Shown here: in pieces, positions 1 through 7,782 of the stretch
Layout of the letters: each line of letters starts with the position of its first letter
Position numbering within the stretch: position 1 is the first letter of the stretch
Assembly: GCA_001723845.1 (NCBI GenBank)
Contig: MCBE01000011.1
Span: 1 to 36,196, forward strand
DNA: 36,196 nt
Source of the DNA: Candidatus Altarchaeales archaeon WOR_SM1_SCG
GTDB lineage: Archaea > Altiarchaeota > Altiarchaeia > IMC4 > WOR-SM1-SCG
Reading direction: 5' to 3'
Position numbers and translations under genes: made by a program
Notes under the pieces: generated by a model
Told to the model about the DNA's origin: nothing
Database searches by the model: none
The model's input: only the letters and a program-made list of their open reading frames with translations

Positions 1-2
1 AT

Positions 3-149
3 ACATATTACAGCATTGCTGAACCATACTGGGATAAAAAAACAAAGAAAAATGAAAAGAGAATAGTATTATACCTGGGTAGTTTACCAGATGAAACAGC
101 CGAACAACTAAGGAGTTATTTGACAAATTGGGAATTGATGTTAAAGTGA
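3..149 (+). pseudogene. transposase N-terminal fragment (truncated)
   Basis: This frame is open from the window edge to a TGA at 147-149 and encodes about 48 residues. The segment with AEPYWDKKTKK followed by RIVLYLGSLPDETAEQLR looks like the extreme N-terminal region of IS1634/IS4-like DDE transposases, which typically begin with a short tyrosine-rich strand and a 'YLG-L' motif. Everything after about residue 38 is lost, because the DNA becomes the coding sequence of a signal peptide peptidase in another frame. The beginning lies outside the window. Family assignment rests on eye recognition of a short stretch, so confidence is moderate. Confidence 0.45.
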
Positions 150-559
150 TAACATCGGGTGAGAAAAAAGACATCGGAAGCCCTTACAGGAACATGACGG
201 AAGAAGAAGAAGAGCGGCTGCAGGAAATAATTAATAAAATTTACTACCACTTTATAAGCGATGTAGCAGAGAACAGGAACATGGAAATTTCAGATATTGA
301 AGAAATCGCAAACGGGGATATTTATCTCGGATCCGAAGCCGTTGAAAACGGGCTTGTGGATAAACTCGGGAACCTTAATGATGCAACCCTCGCAGCGGCA
401 GAACTCGCGGGAATTGAGGGTGAGCCGAGAGTTAAATACCTGTACCATGAGCCGACTTTTTATGACCTGTTCGCAGAAGGTGCAACACACATCGGTTACG
501 GTATCGGGAAGGCATTTATAGAAGTAAGTAACGGGCAGGATAAAGAAATTAAAATATAA
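113..559 (+). pseudogene. sppA: signal peptide peptidase SppA, C-terminal part only
   Basis: The frame from ELFDKLGIDVKVITSG onward matches the C-terminal half of archaeal/bacterial SppA (S49 family), a membrane-bound Ser/Lys peptidase that degrades cleaved signal peptides. Visible landmarks are the TSGEKKDIGSPYR segment, which carries the family's lysine region, and the late LGSEAVENGLVDKLG motif. The N-terminal membrane anchor and the domain holding the serine nucleophile are missing. Upstream, the frame closes at a TGA (92-94) and the DNA instead encodes a transposase fragment. About 150 residues remain, against roughly 250-330 in intact family members. It is most likely an inactive remnant made by an insertion-sequence rearrangement. 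An internal TTG at 128 could be misread as a start. Confidence 0.75.
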
Positions 560-717
560 ATTTTTTGGGAGTGTTCCAACTTTTAAATTAAAAATTTTCA
601 ATCAATTTATAAAGAGTTCCAATCTAATATATAATAAGTATATATTTTTAATAAAATTTAATAAATTTATCAATATTTAATAAAAATTTAAAATTTGAGT
701 GTCCACTCTATCCCCCT

Positions 718-743
718 GAGGGTGCCAATTCATTGGCACCCTC
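718..743. terminator. perfect hairpin between convergent sppA remnant and aroE
   Basis: GAGGGTGCCAA and TTGGCACCCTC form a perfect 11-bp stem around a TTCA loop, followed by CTTT. It sits between the end of the sppA remnant (559, plus strand) and the end of aroE (780, minus strand), so it could work as a shared terminator or mRNA 3'-end structure. The surrounding 560-717 is nearly pure A/T and holds no gene. The hairpin is seen directly; the function is inferred. Confidence 0.6.
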
Positions 744-779
744 TTTATGCTCATTCTGTTCATGCTGACGCTATTTAAA

Positions 780-1637
780 TTAATCTTTAAATTCCGCCAT
801 CACCACTTTCTTCATCAAATCAACCGGCGGCTCAATACCGGGGAACCAGATTTTCAATGCTTCAGCCCCCTGGTGAACAAACATCCCGATTCCCGGAACA
901 ATTTTGCATCCGTTCCCTGCCGCAAGTTTCAAGAACTTTGTTTCAACCGGGTTATACACAATGTCCATTACAGTTAAATGCGGGGGGATGATTTCTCCGG
1001 GAATTATGCAGTTATCAACATTCGGAAACATCCCGACAGGTGTTGTGTGAATCAAAATATCCGAATTATTTAGTGCATCAGCAATTGCTTCATTATCAAA
1101 ATCAATAACCGGGACACCTTTATCTAATTTTTCCCTGATGTCACTGCTCAGGTCGTATGCCATAAACATCTCCTCTGTCCTGTTTGTAATCGTCACATTC
1201 GCACCTTCTAAAACGCACTGGAATACAATTGCACGGGCAGCGCCTCCCGCACCGATTATGAAAATATTTTTTCCCGCGATCTCCTCACCAGATTCCTGCA
1301 ATGCACGGATGCAGCCCAGACCGTCCGTATTGTAGCCCTTAATTTTATCGCCGAATCTGACTGTATTCACGGCACCGATTAATTCCGCTTCCCTGCTTAT
1401 CTCGTCAAGGTATTTCATAATTCCAACCTTATGGGGAATTGTCACATTTATTCCGACAATGCCCATTGCTTTTGCCCCTTCAACAAACCTGCCGATGTCT
1501 TCCGGCTTGATGTCAAATGCAAGATAAATTGAATTAATATTTAATTCATTAAAGACGGTGTTGTGCATCAGGGGGGATAAACTGTGCCCTATCGGGTGTC
1601 CGATCACGCCGAGTAGTTTTGTTTTTGAGTTAATCAT
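780..1637 (-). CDS. aroE: shikimate dehydrogenase (NADP+)
   Basis: Reduces 3-dehydroshikimate to shikimate with NADPH in the cytoplasmic aromatic amino acid pathway. At 285 aa it has the normal family length. The substrate domain opens with VIGHPIGHSLSPLMHN. The catalytic lysine lies in NVTIPHKVG, followed by GYNTDGLG. The Rossmann nucleotide loop is GAGGAARAI, with NRTEE after it. The C-terminal FVHQGAEALKIWF helix is intact. The start is the ATG at 1637, giving MINSKTKLLG. No other aro gene is in the window. Its 5' end is duplicated in truncated form at 5734-5808, on the far side of the TPR/ATPase module, so the region upstream of aroE appears to have been rearranged. Function is very likely retained. 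Confidence 0.95.
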   Translation of the reverse strand: MINSKTKLLGVIGHPIGHSLSPLMHNTVFNELNINSIYLAFDIKPEDIGRFVEGAKAMGIVGINVTIPHKVGIMKYLDEISREAELIGAVNTVRFGDKIKGYNTDGLGCIRALQESGEEIAGKNIFIIGAGGAARAIVFQCVLEGANVTITNRTEEMFMAYDLSSDIREKLDKGVPVIDFDNEAIADALNNSDILIHTTPVGMFPNVDNCIIPGEIIPPHLTVMDIVYNPVETKFLKLAAGNGCKIVPGIGMFVHQGAEALKIWFPGIEPPVDLMKKVVMAEFKD

Positions 1638-1688
1638 TTTTTATTTATCGTGAATGTTAATAATTATAAGTGGGATTAATTTTAAAAT

Positions 1689-4112
1689 TTATTTTCGGGT
1701 GAATTGCCTATTTTCCCATAACATTTGGGAAGCTTCAAAGGCATCATCAAGCCGATTTTGCTCCAAAAACAATTCGTATGCAATTTTTAATTCGTCCTCT
1801 GCTTCCTTATATCTTTTTAAATGTTTTAATAAACTTCCTAAATTTGCATGTGCTTCTGCATATTCAGGATTTATCTCTATTGATTTTCTGAATGCTTCTT
1901 CTGCTTCCTTATATCTTTTTAGTTCTGCTAACAAAACCCCGAAACTTCCTTGTGCTCCTGCATATTCAGGCTTTATTTCTATTGCTTTTCTAAATTCTTC
2001 TTCTGCTTCTTCATATCTTTTTAATTTTATTAATAAAAGTCCTAAATTGCTGTGTGCTTCTGCATATTCAGGGTTAATCCTCATAGCTCCCCTGTATTCT
2101 CCCTCTGCTTCCTTATATCTTTTCAAATCGTATAATAAAGTCCCTAAATTAATGTGTGCGTTTACATCTTCAGGATTTATCTCTATTACTTTTCTGTATT
2201 CTTCCTCTGCCTCTTCATATTTCTTTAAATTGTGTAATAAAAATCCTAACTTTTTGTGTATGTGCGCATCTTTATCCGGCAGTTCATCTTTTAATTTTAT
2301 TGCGGCTTTATACTCTGCTTCTGCTTCTTCATATCTCTTTAACTCTACTAATAACTCACCTAAATTTCGATGTGCTTCTGCATATTCAGAATCAATCCCT
2401 ATTGCTTTTCTGAATTCTTTCTCTGCCCCCTCATATTTCTTTAAATTTTGCAGTAAAACACCTAAATCGCTGTGTATTCGTGATCCTTTATCTGGTAATC
2501 CGTCCGTTAATTTAATCGCTTTTCTATATTCTCCCTCTGCTTCACCATATCTTTTTAACTTTTGCAGTAAAACACCTAAATTTGCGTGTGCATCTGCGTC
2601 TTCAGGATTTATCTCTATCGATTTTCTGAATGCTTCTTCTGCCTTTTTGTACCTCTTTAGTTCAGCTAATAAAACACCTAAATTGTTAAGTACTTTTGTA
2701 AGTTCAGGATTTATCTCTATTGCTTTTCTATATTCTTTCTCCGCTTCCCTATACCTTTTCAGAATTTGTAATAAAGTTCCTAAATTAGAGCGCGCATCTG
2801 CAAGGTCGGGATTTATCTCTATTGCTTTTCTATATTCTTTCTCCGCTTCCCCGTACCTTTTCAGAATTTGTAATAGAATTCCTAAATTTGCGTGTGCATC
2901 TGCAAGGTCGTGGTTTATTTTTGTTGCTTTTCTATATTCCTCTTCTGCATATTCATATCTTTTTAACTTCATTGATAAAACTCCTAAATTGTTGTGTAAT
3001 TCTGCAAGTTCAGGATTTATCTCTATCGCCTTTCTATATTCCTCTTCTGCCTCTTCATATCTCTTTAAGTTTTGCAGTAAATTTCCTAAAAGAGCATGTG
3101 CTTCTGAAAATTCAGGATTTATCCCTATCGCTTTTTTGAGTTCCACCTCAGATTCTTCATATCTTTTTAACTTTTGCAACAATTTCCCTAAATTATAATG
3201 GGCTTCTGCAAGTTCAGGATTTATCTCTATCGCCTTTCCATATTCATTCTCTGCTTCTTCATATCTTTCTAAATCCGCCAATAAAATCCCTAAATTGGCG
3301 TGGGCTTCTGCATCTTCAGGATTTATCTCTATTACTTTCTGATATTCTTTTTCTGAATATTCAAAATTTTTTGTATAATAATAAATTAATCCTAATTTCA
3401 AGGAGAGCAGTGAAATCCAGTTTTCATCTTTCTTTTTTTCAGCAATTGCAATTGCTTTTTTGCAAGATTCTTCTGCTTTTTCAAACTCTTTTAGTTTCAT
3501 GTAAGAATCAGCAAGCGCCGAATATAGCGAAATTTTCGTGTAATCATCCGCATCTTTCAATAGGAATTCATCTACTTTTATTGTTTTCTTTATATCCTCA
3601 GTTTCTTCATTACTTCCTGCAAATTTAAAAATTTCTGTTTTTGGTTCTTTTATAGAGGGTTCGGGAAGCATTCTTCTACTTTCTTCATCTTTTTCAACAA
3701 ACCAATAGACACTTGATCTGAACCTGAAAAAATCAGGGCTTTTGAGCGGAATTTCCTTGAAAATATATTCCGGAACCCACAAAAGTATCGGTCTTCCAAT
3801 TCCCGCAATTGTCTCCCTATGAACCTGGATAAATCCGTAAATTTCAGGAACTCCCTTTTCAAATCCAAAAACATTGAAAATAACATTTTCATCGATTCCT
3901 TTAACCTTCTTTTCATGTAAAATGCCCGGCAAGTATTTTGTTTCAAACGATTCCGGGGAAAGAGTAATATCTTCAAATTTTATTTCATTTAAATCGTTGA
4001 TTAATTTATTTTTAATTTCATCAATCTGCCATTTCTCGCAAACTATAAAAATTATTGCTCCATTTCCTTTTGCGATTCTTATCTCATTTTCTAATTTTAG
4101 TAAAGAACTCAT
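1689..4112 (-). CDS. TPR-array protein paired with an upstream ATPase
   Basis: An 807-residue protein with two parts. Residues 1 to about 175 form a globular domain with ends such as RPILLWVPEYIF and KSPDFFRFRSSVYWF. I recall this pattern from N-termini of STAND-associated TPR proteins but cannot name the family. From about residue 190 to 780 there are some 17 tetratricopeptide repeats of 34 residues (consensus EEYRKAIEINPELAEAHNNL). Two are expanded to 38 residues by a DxLPDK insertion. No signal peptide or membrane segment is visible, so it is probably cytoplasmic. Its ATG overlaps the stop of the ATPase gene as ATGA (4109-4112), which points to translational coupling and a shared complex. 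The near-identical repeats suggest recent repeat amplification. Likely role: sensor or scaffold of the ATPase partner. Confidence 0.85.
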   Translation of the reverse strand: MSSLLKLENEIRIAKGNGAIIFIVCEKWQIDEIKNKLINDLNEIKFEDITLSPESFETKYLPGILHEKKVKGIDENVIFNVFGFEKGVPEIYGFIQVHRETIAGIGRPILLWVPEYIFKEIPLKSPDFFRFRSSVYWFVEKDEESRRMLPEPSIKEPKTEIFKFAGSNEETEDIKKTIKVDEFLLKDADDYTKISLYSALADSYMKLKEFEKAEESCKKAIAIAEKKKDENWISLLSLKLGLIYYYTKNFEYSEKEYQKVIEINPEDAEAHANLGILLADLERYEEAENEYGKAIEINPELAEAHYNLGKLLQKLKRYEESEVELKKAIGINPEFSEAHALLGNLLQNLKRYEEAEEEYRKAIEINPELAELHNNLGVLSMKLKRYEYAEEEYRKATKINHDLADAHANLGILLQILKRYGEAEKEYRKAIEINPDLADARSNLGTLLQILKRYREAEKEYRKAIEINPELTKVLNNLGVLLAELKRYKKAEEAFRKSIEINPEDADAHANLGVLLQKLKRYGEAEGEYRKAIKLTDGLPDKGSRIHSDLGVLLQNLKKYEGAEKEFRKAIGIDSEYAEAHRNLGELLVELKRYEEAEAEYKAAIKLKDELPDKDAHIHKKLGFLLHNLKKYEEAEEEYRKVIEINPEDVNAHINLGTLLYDLKRYKEAEGEYRGAMRINPEYAEAHSNLGLLLIKLKRYEEAEEEFRKAIEIKPEYAGAQGSFGVLLAELKRYKEAEEAFRKSIEINPEYAEAHANLGSLLKHLKRYKEAEDELKIAYELFLEQNRLDDAFEASQMLWENRQFTRK

Positions 4113-5380
4113 TTCTCAATGATTTCAATGATTGGATTGACATTATGTTCAATTATCGGGTGAACATCATACCAGGGTTCTGCATTATAGTATTTTAGGA
4201 TGCATAAACTTGCGATCAAATCCCTGATTGTATTGCTTCCTTCTTCAACAATTGCAGCTTTATTTTTATAAACTTCCTTCAACTTTTCTATATGTTCTTT
4301 TGTCAGAAACGCGTAATCATCTCTCATTGAAATAACAACTTCAAGAACATCATCCTCTTCTATCATTTCCTTTCTCTTAACCATTGCAACATTTGCGGAA
4401 TTACTCACTATTCGTATAAAATCAAACACCACGCCGCCAGAATATTCTATACATTTATCAAGAGCCTCTTTTGCTATTAAATTATCATTTGCCCTTTTAT
4501 AAAAGATTTCACTCATTATTTCATAACCCCTCTCTCTGACTTTCCCTGATTTTGTATGAATCGTTATGTTTGGAATAATTGTGGGTTTTTTGAATGTTCT
4601 TGAAATAATACTCCACTTATGTGAAAGCATCAAAGCAAAAGGGAATGTAAATATAATTTTACAATTCAGTTGCATGAAGGGAGATATATTTGAATAAAAC
4701 AATTCTATTGCAGAATCCGAGGGTAATTTGTCAAGGTCTTCAATAACAAGCAAAATTGGTTTGCTGTTCTGGATATCGGCAAGCATCCTGTTTATATTAT
4801 AAACTAAATCACTTACTTTTTGTTTTATTTCCTTTCTTATTTCCTTTCTTGTAGAATCTTCAACTTTGAGCCATGAACCAATTTTTGCGTATATAAAATC
4901 AAGTTTCACTCCCCCTTCTACCTCTCCGCTCTTGGTCTTTGTTTTTATTATTTCTATCTTATCCGTCCATCTTTCAATATCATTTAAAACATCTTTAGTT
5001 ATCTTAATTTTCTCATTTTTGGCAGAATTATAAATTTGTGCCGAGATTACCAGTAGTAGATCCTTGTAATCAAAATCAAAAACATCAAGAACCTCTTTTA
5101 TTGAAAATTTAACAACAAGGAAATTTTTCTTAATGTCTTCATCAGTACACAGTCGGTTCAGCTCGGTTGATTTACCGCAACCCTTGTAACCAGACAAAAG
5201 AAATTTGTCGGGATTTTCAGAAGTCAATAAAGGGCTTTTAAGTTCCTCAAACAACCTTGGTCTTATTTCACTGTAAGGGGGAACATAAAATGATTTTAGA
5301 TAATCACCTTTCAGGGGCGTCATCGGATCAAACAGATTATACACTTCTTTCAAATTTTTTGCCTTTTCCATTTTTTTCAA
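4109..5380 (-). CDS. P-loop ATPase (AAA/STAND-like) coupled to TPR protein
   Basis: A 423-residue nucleotide-binding protein. Walker A is LLSGYKGCGKSTELNR near residue 55, and Walker B is PILLVIEDLDKLP near residue 205. Just after it, IIFTFPFALM resembles the sensor-1 strand of AAA+/STAND folds. A helical C-terminal half includes KCIEYSGGVVFDFIRIVSN, a sensor-2 or winged-helix-like segment. It lacks an obvious nuclease, protease or transmembrane effector. The gene precedes and overlaps the TPR gene by four bases, so the two are co-expressed. A similar division of labour (NTPase plus repeat sensor) is known in single-chain STAND proteins such as AP-ATPases and Avs proteins. Here it would be split over two genes. 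The defence role is inference; plain AAA ATPase is the safe call. Confidence 0.8.
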   Translation of the reverse strand: MKKMEKAKNLKEVYNLFDPMTPLKGDYLKSFYVPPYSEIRPRLFEELKSPLLTSENPDKFLLSGYKGCGKSTELNRLCTDEDIKKNFLVVKFSIKEVLDVFDFDYKDLLLVISAQIYNSAKNEKIKITKDVLNDIERWTDKIEIIKTKTKSGEVEGGVKLDFIYAKIGSWLKVEDSTRKEIRKEIKQKVSDLVYNINRMLADIQNSKPILLVIEDLDKLPSDSAIELFYSNISPFMQLNCKIIFTFPFALMLSHKWSIISRTFKKPTIIPNITIHTKSGKVRERGYEIMSEIFYKRANDNLIAKEALDKCIEYSGGVVFDFIRIVSNSANVAMVKRKEMIEEDDVLEVVISMRDDYAFLTKEHIEKLKEVYKNKAAIVEEGSNTIRDLIASLCILKYYNAEPWYDVHPIIEHNVNPIIEIIEK

Positions 5381-5477
5381 TATTTGAGTAATATTTAAGT
5401 ATTAAGTTCAATATTAAAAATTAAAATCCAGAAGATATATCAAAACACACAAATTTTAAAACACTTGGAACCAATGT

Positions 5478-5690
5478 TCATTGAACCGAAGCATATTTTT
5501 TCATACGCTCTTTAACTTCCTCATGGGAAATGCCTTTACCCTCATCAAGTTCTTTAAGCCCCAAATTAACTTTCTGGTGAAAATATAATTTTGCCATTAT
5601 ATCTGTTGTGCTGACTTCTTCTGGCATACCTTTTATCAGGTTAATAACTTCTTTTTTTGTTCCATATATTTTTGCTTGCCCGGATTTCAT
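5478..5690 (-). CDS. small antitoxin-like protein
   Basis: Seventy residues. The second half (KVNLGLKELDEGKGISHEE and a helix after it) matches the pattern 'GL-E-xx-GK-xSHEE-xxR' seen in many small archaeal and cyanobacterial antitoxin-like proteins encoded beside RelE/ParE toxins. No toxin gene follows it: downstream (lower coordinates) are only about 97 bases of AT-rich DNA and then the ATPase operon. It may be an orphan antitoxin or a regulator of the adjacent ATPase/TPR pair. It starts with ATG at 5690. Confidence 0.6.
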   Translation of the reverse strand: MKSGQAKIYGTKKEVINLIKGMPEEVSTTDIMAKLYFHQKVNLGLKELDEGKGISHEEVKERMKKYASVQ

Positions 5691-5733
5691 TGTTTTTAGG
5701 TTATTTAATCATTATGATTTTAAAATAAATTAA

Positions 5734-5808
5734 TCATTTTTTAAATTCGTTTATGTGCCCGACCAGGTGTCCGATTACGGCTAAAAGTTTTGTTTTTGAG
5801 TTAATCAT
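5734..5808 (-). pseudogene. truncated duplicate of the aroE start
   Basis: The minus strand reads MINSKTKLLAVIGHLVGH and then stops after about 24 codons. This is the aroE start (MINSKTKLLGVIGHPIGH) with three substitutions. At DNA level 5755-5815 aligns without gaps to 1584-1644 (offset 4171) at roughly 85% identity by eye. The match ends abruptly inside the coding sequence and continues a few bases 5' of the ATG. It is a non-functional relic marking the edge of the inserted ATPase/TPR region. Confidence 0.85.
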
Positions 5809-5883
5809 TTCTTATTAGATAATTTTTTTAACATTAAATTTTAGAATGTAAATTTATAATAATAAATATGGAAAAAACATCAA

Positions 5884-6564
5884 CTATTCCATCCGCATAA
5901 GTCCAATATCCAGTGTTCCCGTATCAATAATCCCGCACCTCATACTGCCGAGCATCCCGATGTTTGCAATTTTTGTTTCACCGATTTTATCCGTTTCCCC
6001 GCCGCATTCATGAATGTGAGAGCATACAACCAGACCCGGCTGAAATTCCTCAACAATTTTTCTCAATGAACCCGAGCCGACATGCCCGCTTCCCGTGTAA
6101 TCGCATTTCGTGTCTTTCGGCGGGCAGTGTGTTATCAAAATTTTATTTTTATTGTCCGCGCATTTTTCCATAATCTCTTTTAATTTATTGTAAATTTCCT
6201 GCTCGTTGAATTCAAACGGGGTGTTAAAAGGCGTCGGGTTTGAGCCGCCGAGTCCTATAAAAGCGATGCCGCAAATTTCTTTAACTTTTTCGTGCAAATT
6301 AGAATTAAATTCATTGAATAATTTTAAAATTTCCTTTGAATCGCAATTCCCGGGAATTGCAAGTATGTTAAAATCAAATGAGTCAAGCGTGATAAAAACA
6401 TATTCCGCGTCCCCTAAATTCCGGTTTACATCGCGAAACTTCCCGGACTTTGTAAAATCCCCGAGTATTATAATATCCCGGATTCCCCTCTCCTTTGCAA
6501 ACATCCCGACCTTTAAGATACTTTCCAGTTCACCATGAATATCTGCTATACATAAAATTTTCAT
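5884..6564 (-). CDS. metallophosphoesterase, YfcE/Icc-like
   Basis: A calcineurin-like phosphoesterase of about 226 residues with all metal-ligand motifs: IADIHGE (D-x-H), ILGDFT (GD), IPGNCDS (GNxD), THCPP and CSHIHE (the G/S-H-x-H pair). GNCD in place of GNHD is usual in the YfcE-type group. It is predicted to be soluble and cytoplasmic. The frame can be opened at a TTG at 6579, inside the eL14 gene, but ATG at 6564 gives the standard MKILCIADIHG start and lies four bases after the eL14 stop, so I use that. It is probably co-transcribed with eL14. Substrate is unknown; broad phosphodiesterase activity is typical. Confidence 0.85.
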   Translation of the reverse strand: MKILCIADIHGELESILKVGMFAKERGIRDIIILGDFTKSGKFRDVNRNLGDAEYVFITLDSFDFNILAIPGNCDSKEILKLFNEFNSNLHEKVKEICGIAFIGLGGSNPTPFNTPFEFNEQEIYNKLKEIMEKCADNKNKILITHCPPKDTKCDYTGSGHVGSGSLRKIVEEFQPGLVVCSHIHECGGETDKIGETKIANIGMLGSMRCGIIDTGTLDIGLMRME

Positions 6565-6568
6565 TTTA

Positions 6569-6814
6569 TTAGCTGCCAAAACCTTTCTTGCTCAATTCAC
6601 TTACAACTGCTTCCGTATTTGCATTTTTTTCTATTTCCAGGACAGAAGGAAGCGGCTCTAAATGCGCCGTATTAACCTTTCTTCTTTTAACACCTGCACC
6701 GTCAATCGTTACGAAATTTTTATCTCTTCTTCCAAGCCGGTTAACAACAACGCAGTACTTTCCTGCTTCTTTTCCTTTTACTATTTTGCAAACTCTGCCT
6801 ATACTCATTATCAT
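6569..6814 (-). CDS. rpl14e: large ribosomal subunit protein eL14
   Basis: An 81-aa protein with the KOW-like start IGRVCKIVKGKEAGKYCVV, then VKRRKVNTAHLEPLP, diagnostic of archaeal/eukaryotic eL14 (L14e). It is part of the 50S subunit and marks the window as archaeal, since bacteria lack it. Two ATGs are possible (6814 or 6808); the second gives MSIGRVCK, closer to the usual start. The gene diverges from the tRNA cluster and is followed at once by the metallophosphoesterase. Confidence 0.92.
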   Translation of the reverse strand: MIMSIGRVCKIVKGKEAGKYCVVVNRLGRRDKNFVTIDGAGVKRRKVNTAHLEPLPSVLEIEKNANTEAVVSELSKKGFGS

Positions 6815-6884
6815 CTTGTCTTATATTATTTTTTAGATTGTAATTTTAATTAATAAATGCCATTAAATTAATTTATTTTCAAAG

Positions 6885-6892
6885 TTTATATA
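6885..6892 (+). promoter_or_regulatory. TATA box of the tRNA cluster
   Basis: TTTATATA centred about 33 bases before the first tRNA base, preceded by a short purine stretch (AAAG) where the archaeal BRE would lie. Spacing fits an archaeal TBP/TFB promoter starting a few bases before the tRNA. Confidence 0.55.
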
Positions 6893-6921
6893 GTTAGTTT
6901 AAAAATTTAAATTAAATTTAT

Positions 6922-6994
6922 GCCTTGGTAGCTCAGTTGGTGGAGCGCTCGGCTGTTAACCGAGTGGTCGCAGGTTCAAGTCCTGCCCAAGGCG
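6922..6994 (+). tRNA. tRNA-Asn (GTT)
   Basis: Full cloverleaf of 73 bases: acceptor GCCTTGG/CCAAGGC with discriminator G, D-arm with AGCTCAGTTGGTGGAGC, anticodon stem CTCGG/CCGAG around loop CTGTTAA (anticodon GTT), and T-arm with GGTTCAAGTCC. No CCA is encoded. It is the first gene of a tRNA cluster, five bases from the next tRNA. Confidence 0.95.
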
Positions 6995-6999
6995 TATTT

Positions 7000-7075
7000 G
7001 GGCCCGTAGCTTAGGTTGGTTTAGAGCGCGCGACTCATAATCGCGAGGTCAAGGGTTCAAATCCCTTCGGGCCCA
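7000..7075 (+). tRNA. tRNA with CAT anticodon (Met, or Ile2)
   Basis: Seventy-six bases: acceptor GGGCCCG/CGGGCCC with discriminator A, anticodon stem CGCGA/TCGCG around loop CTCATAA (CAT), and T-loop GGTTCAAATCC. A CAT anticodon can mean elongator Met, initiator Met, or Ile with an agmatidine-modified C34. Elongator Met is favoured by the GGGCCC acceptor, but I cannot settle this by eye. Confidence 0.92.
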
Positions 7076-7134
7076 TCATAATCTAATAATTTAATTAATG
7101 AAAAATTACATAATCACTTAAAAACTACCTCCAT

Positions 7135-7218
7135 GCGGGGGTACCCGAGTCGGCCTAAGGGGCAGGACTTAAGATCCTGTGACGTAAGTCTTCGTGGGTT
7201 CGAATCCCTCCCCCCGCA
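7135..7218 (+). tRNA. tRNA-Leu (TAA)
   Basis: Eighty-four bases: acceptor GCGGGGG/CCCCCGC with discriminator A, anticodon stem CAGGA/TCCTG around CTTAAGA (TAA), and a long variable arm (TGACGTAAGTCTTCG region) as in class II Leu tRNAs. The T-arm contains GGTTCGAATCC. No intron and no CCA are present. It is likely co-transcribed with the two tRNAs before it. Confidence 0.95.
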
Positions 7219-7348
7219 TTTATTATGAGTGATGCGAATAAATGCCTTTACCGATAGGTAAAACGAAAATTTTAGAAAAAATTTGAACAAAAAAGTGGTT
7301 TTAGCCCGCCGCAATAATTTTAAAATTTATAAATAAAAAAGCACCCGA

Positions 7349-7537
7349 TTACGATGATTCCGGTTCTCCGCTTCTCTTTACACTTATCGGAAGCACGCCT
7401 TTTTCAAGTTCTAATTTTGCTATTTCCATAGCAGCAGTCATATCTCTCGGAACTTTAATTAAAATCGGCGCACCCATCCTTATCTGCAATGCTCTTGCGC
7501 CAATCAACCTTGCCTTTTCAAATCGGGTATAATCCAT
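7349..7537 (-). CDS. rpoK: DNA-directed RNA polymerase subunit K (Rpo6)
   Basis: Sixty-two residues matching archaeal Rpo6/RpoK, homologue of eukaryotic Rpb6 and bacterial omega, which helps assemble the polymerase core. The start YTRFEKARLIGARALQIRMGA and the later LELEKGVLPISVKR are signatures of the family. It is encoded downstream of rpoN in the same direction, the usual archaeal pairing, with 47 bases between them. Confidence 0.95.
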   Translation of the reverse strand: MDYTRFEKARLIGARALQIRMGAPILIKVPRDMTAAMEIAKLELEKGVLPISVKRSGEPESS

Positions 7538-7584
7538 ATTGTCCTTTCAATTATTTTTAAAATTATTTTTAAATTTTATTAAAA

Positions 7585-7782
7585 TTAAAAAATTTTATAG
7601 TGCATCACTTCGTCAATAATTTCCGTGTGGCTTAAAAACATACGCCTGCAGCAATATCTTTCGTAACCTAACGAGTCCAGGATTTCTTTTTTTGAGTCAC
7701 CGGCAGAAACCCTCCCGGCATATTCTTCCCAGTCCTGTGCTATCGGTTTTCCGCAGGTAAAGCATCTTATAGGTATAATCAT
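7585..7782 (-). CDS. rpoN: DNA-directed RNA polymerase subunit N (Rpo10)
   Basis: Archaeal Rpo10, homologue of Rpb10, with its atypical zinc site: [10 protein letters not shown] provides two cysteines and YCCRRMF the other two. About 65 residues, the family norm. The frame could extend two codons to a TTG at 7788, but ATG at 7782 gives [12 protein letters not shown], the standard start. It is followed by rpoK. Ribosomal genes rps9/rpl13, often adjacent in euryarchaea, are not in this window. Confidence 0.95.
   Translation of the reverse strand: MIIPIRCFTCGKPIAQDWEEYAGRVSAGDSKKEILDSLGYERYCCRRMFLSHTEIIDEVMHYKIF

Noticed and set aside
1654-3198. Plus-strand frame of 514 codons opposite the TPR gene
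   Set aside because: It is the antisense of the 34-codon TPR array; its Ser/Phe/Tyr-rich repeats mirror the TPR codons, and the TPR gene is clearly real.
7114-7314. Minus-strand 66-codon frame
   Set aside because: Its centre (GGRDSNPRRLTSQDLKSC) is the well-known false translation of the opposite strand of a tRNA-Leu gene.
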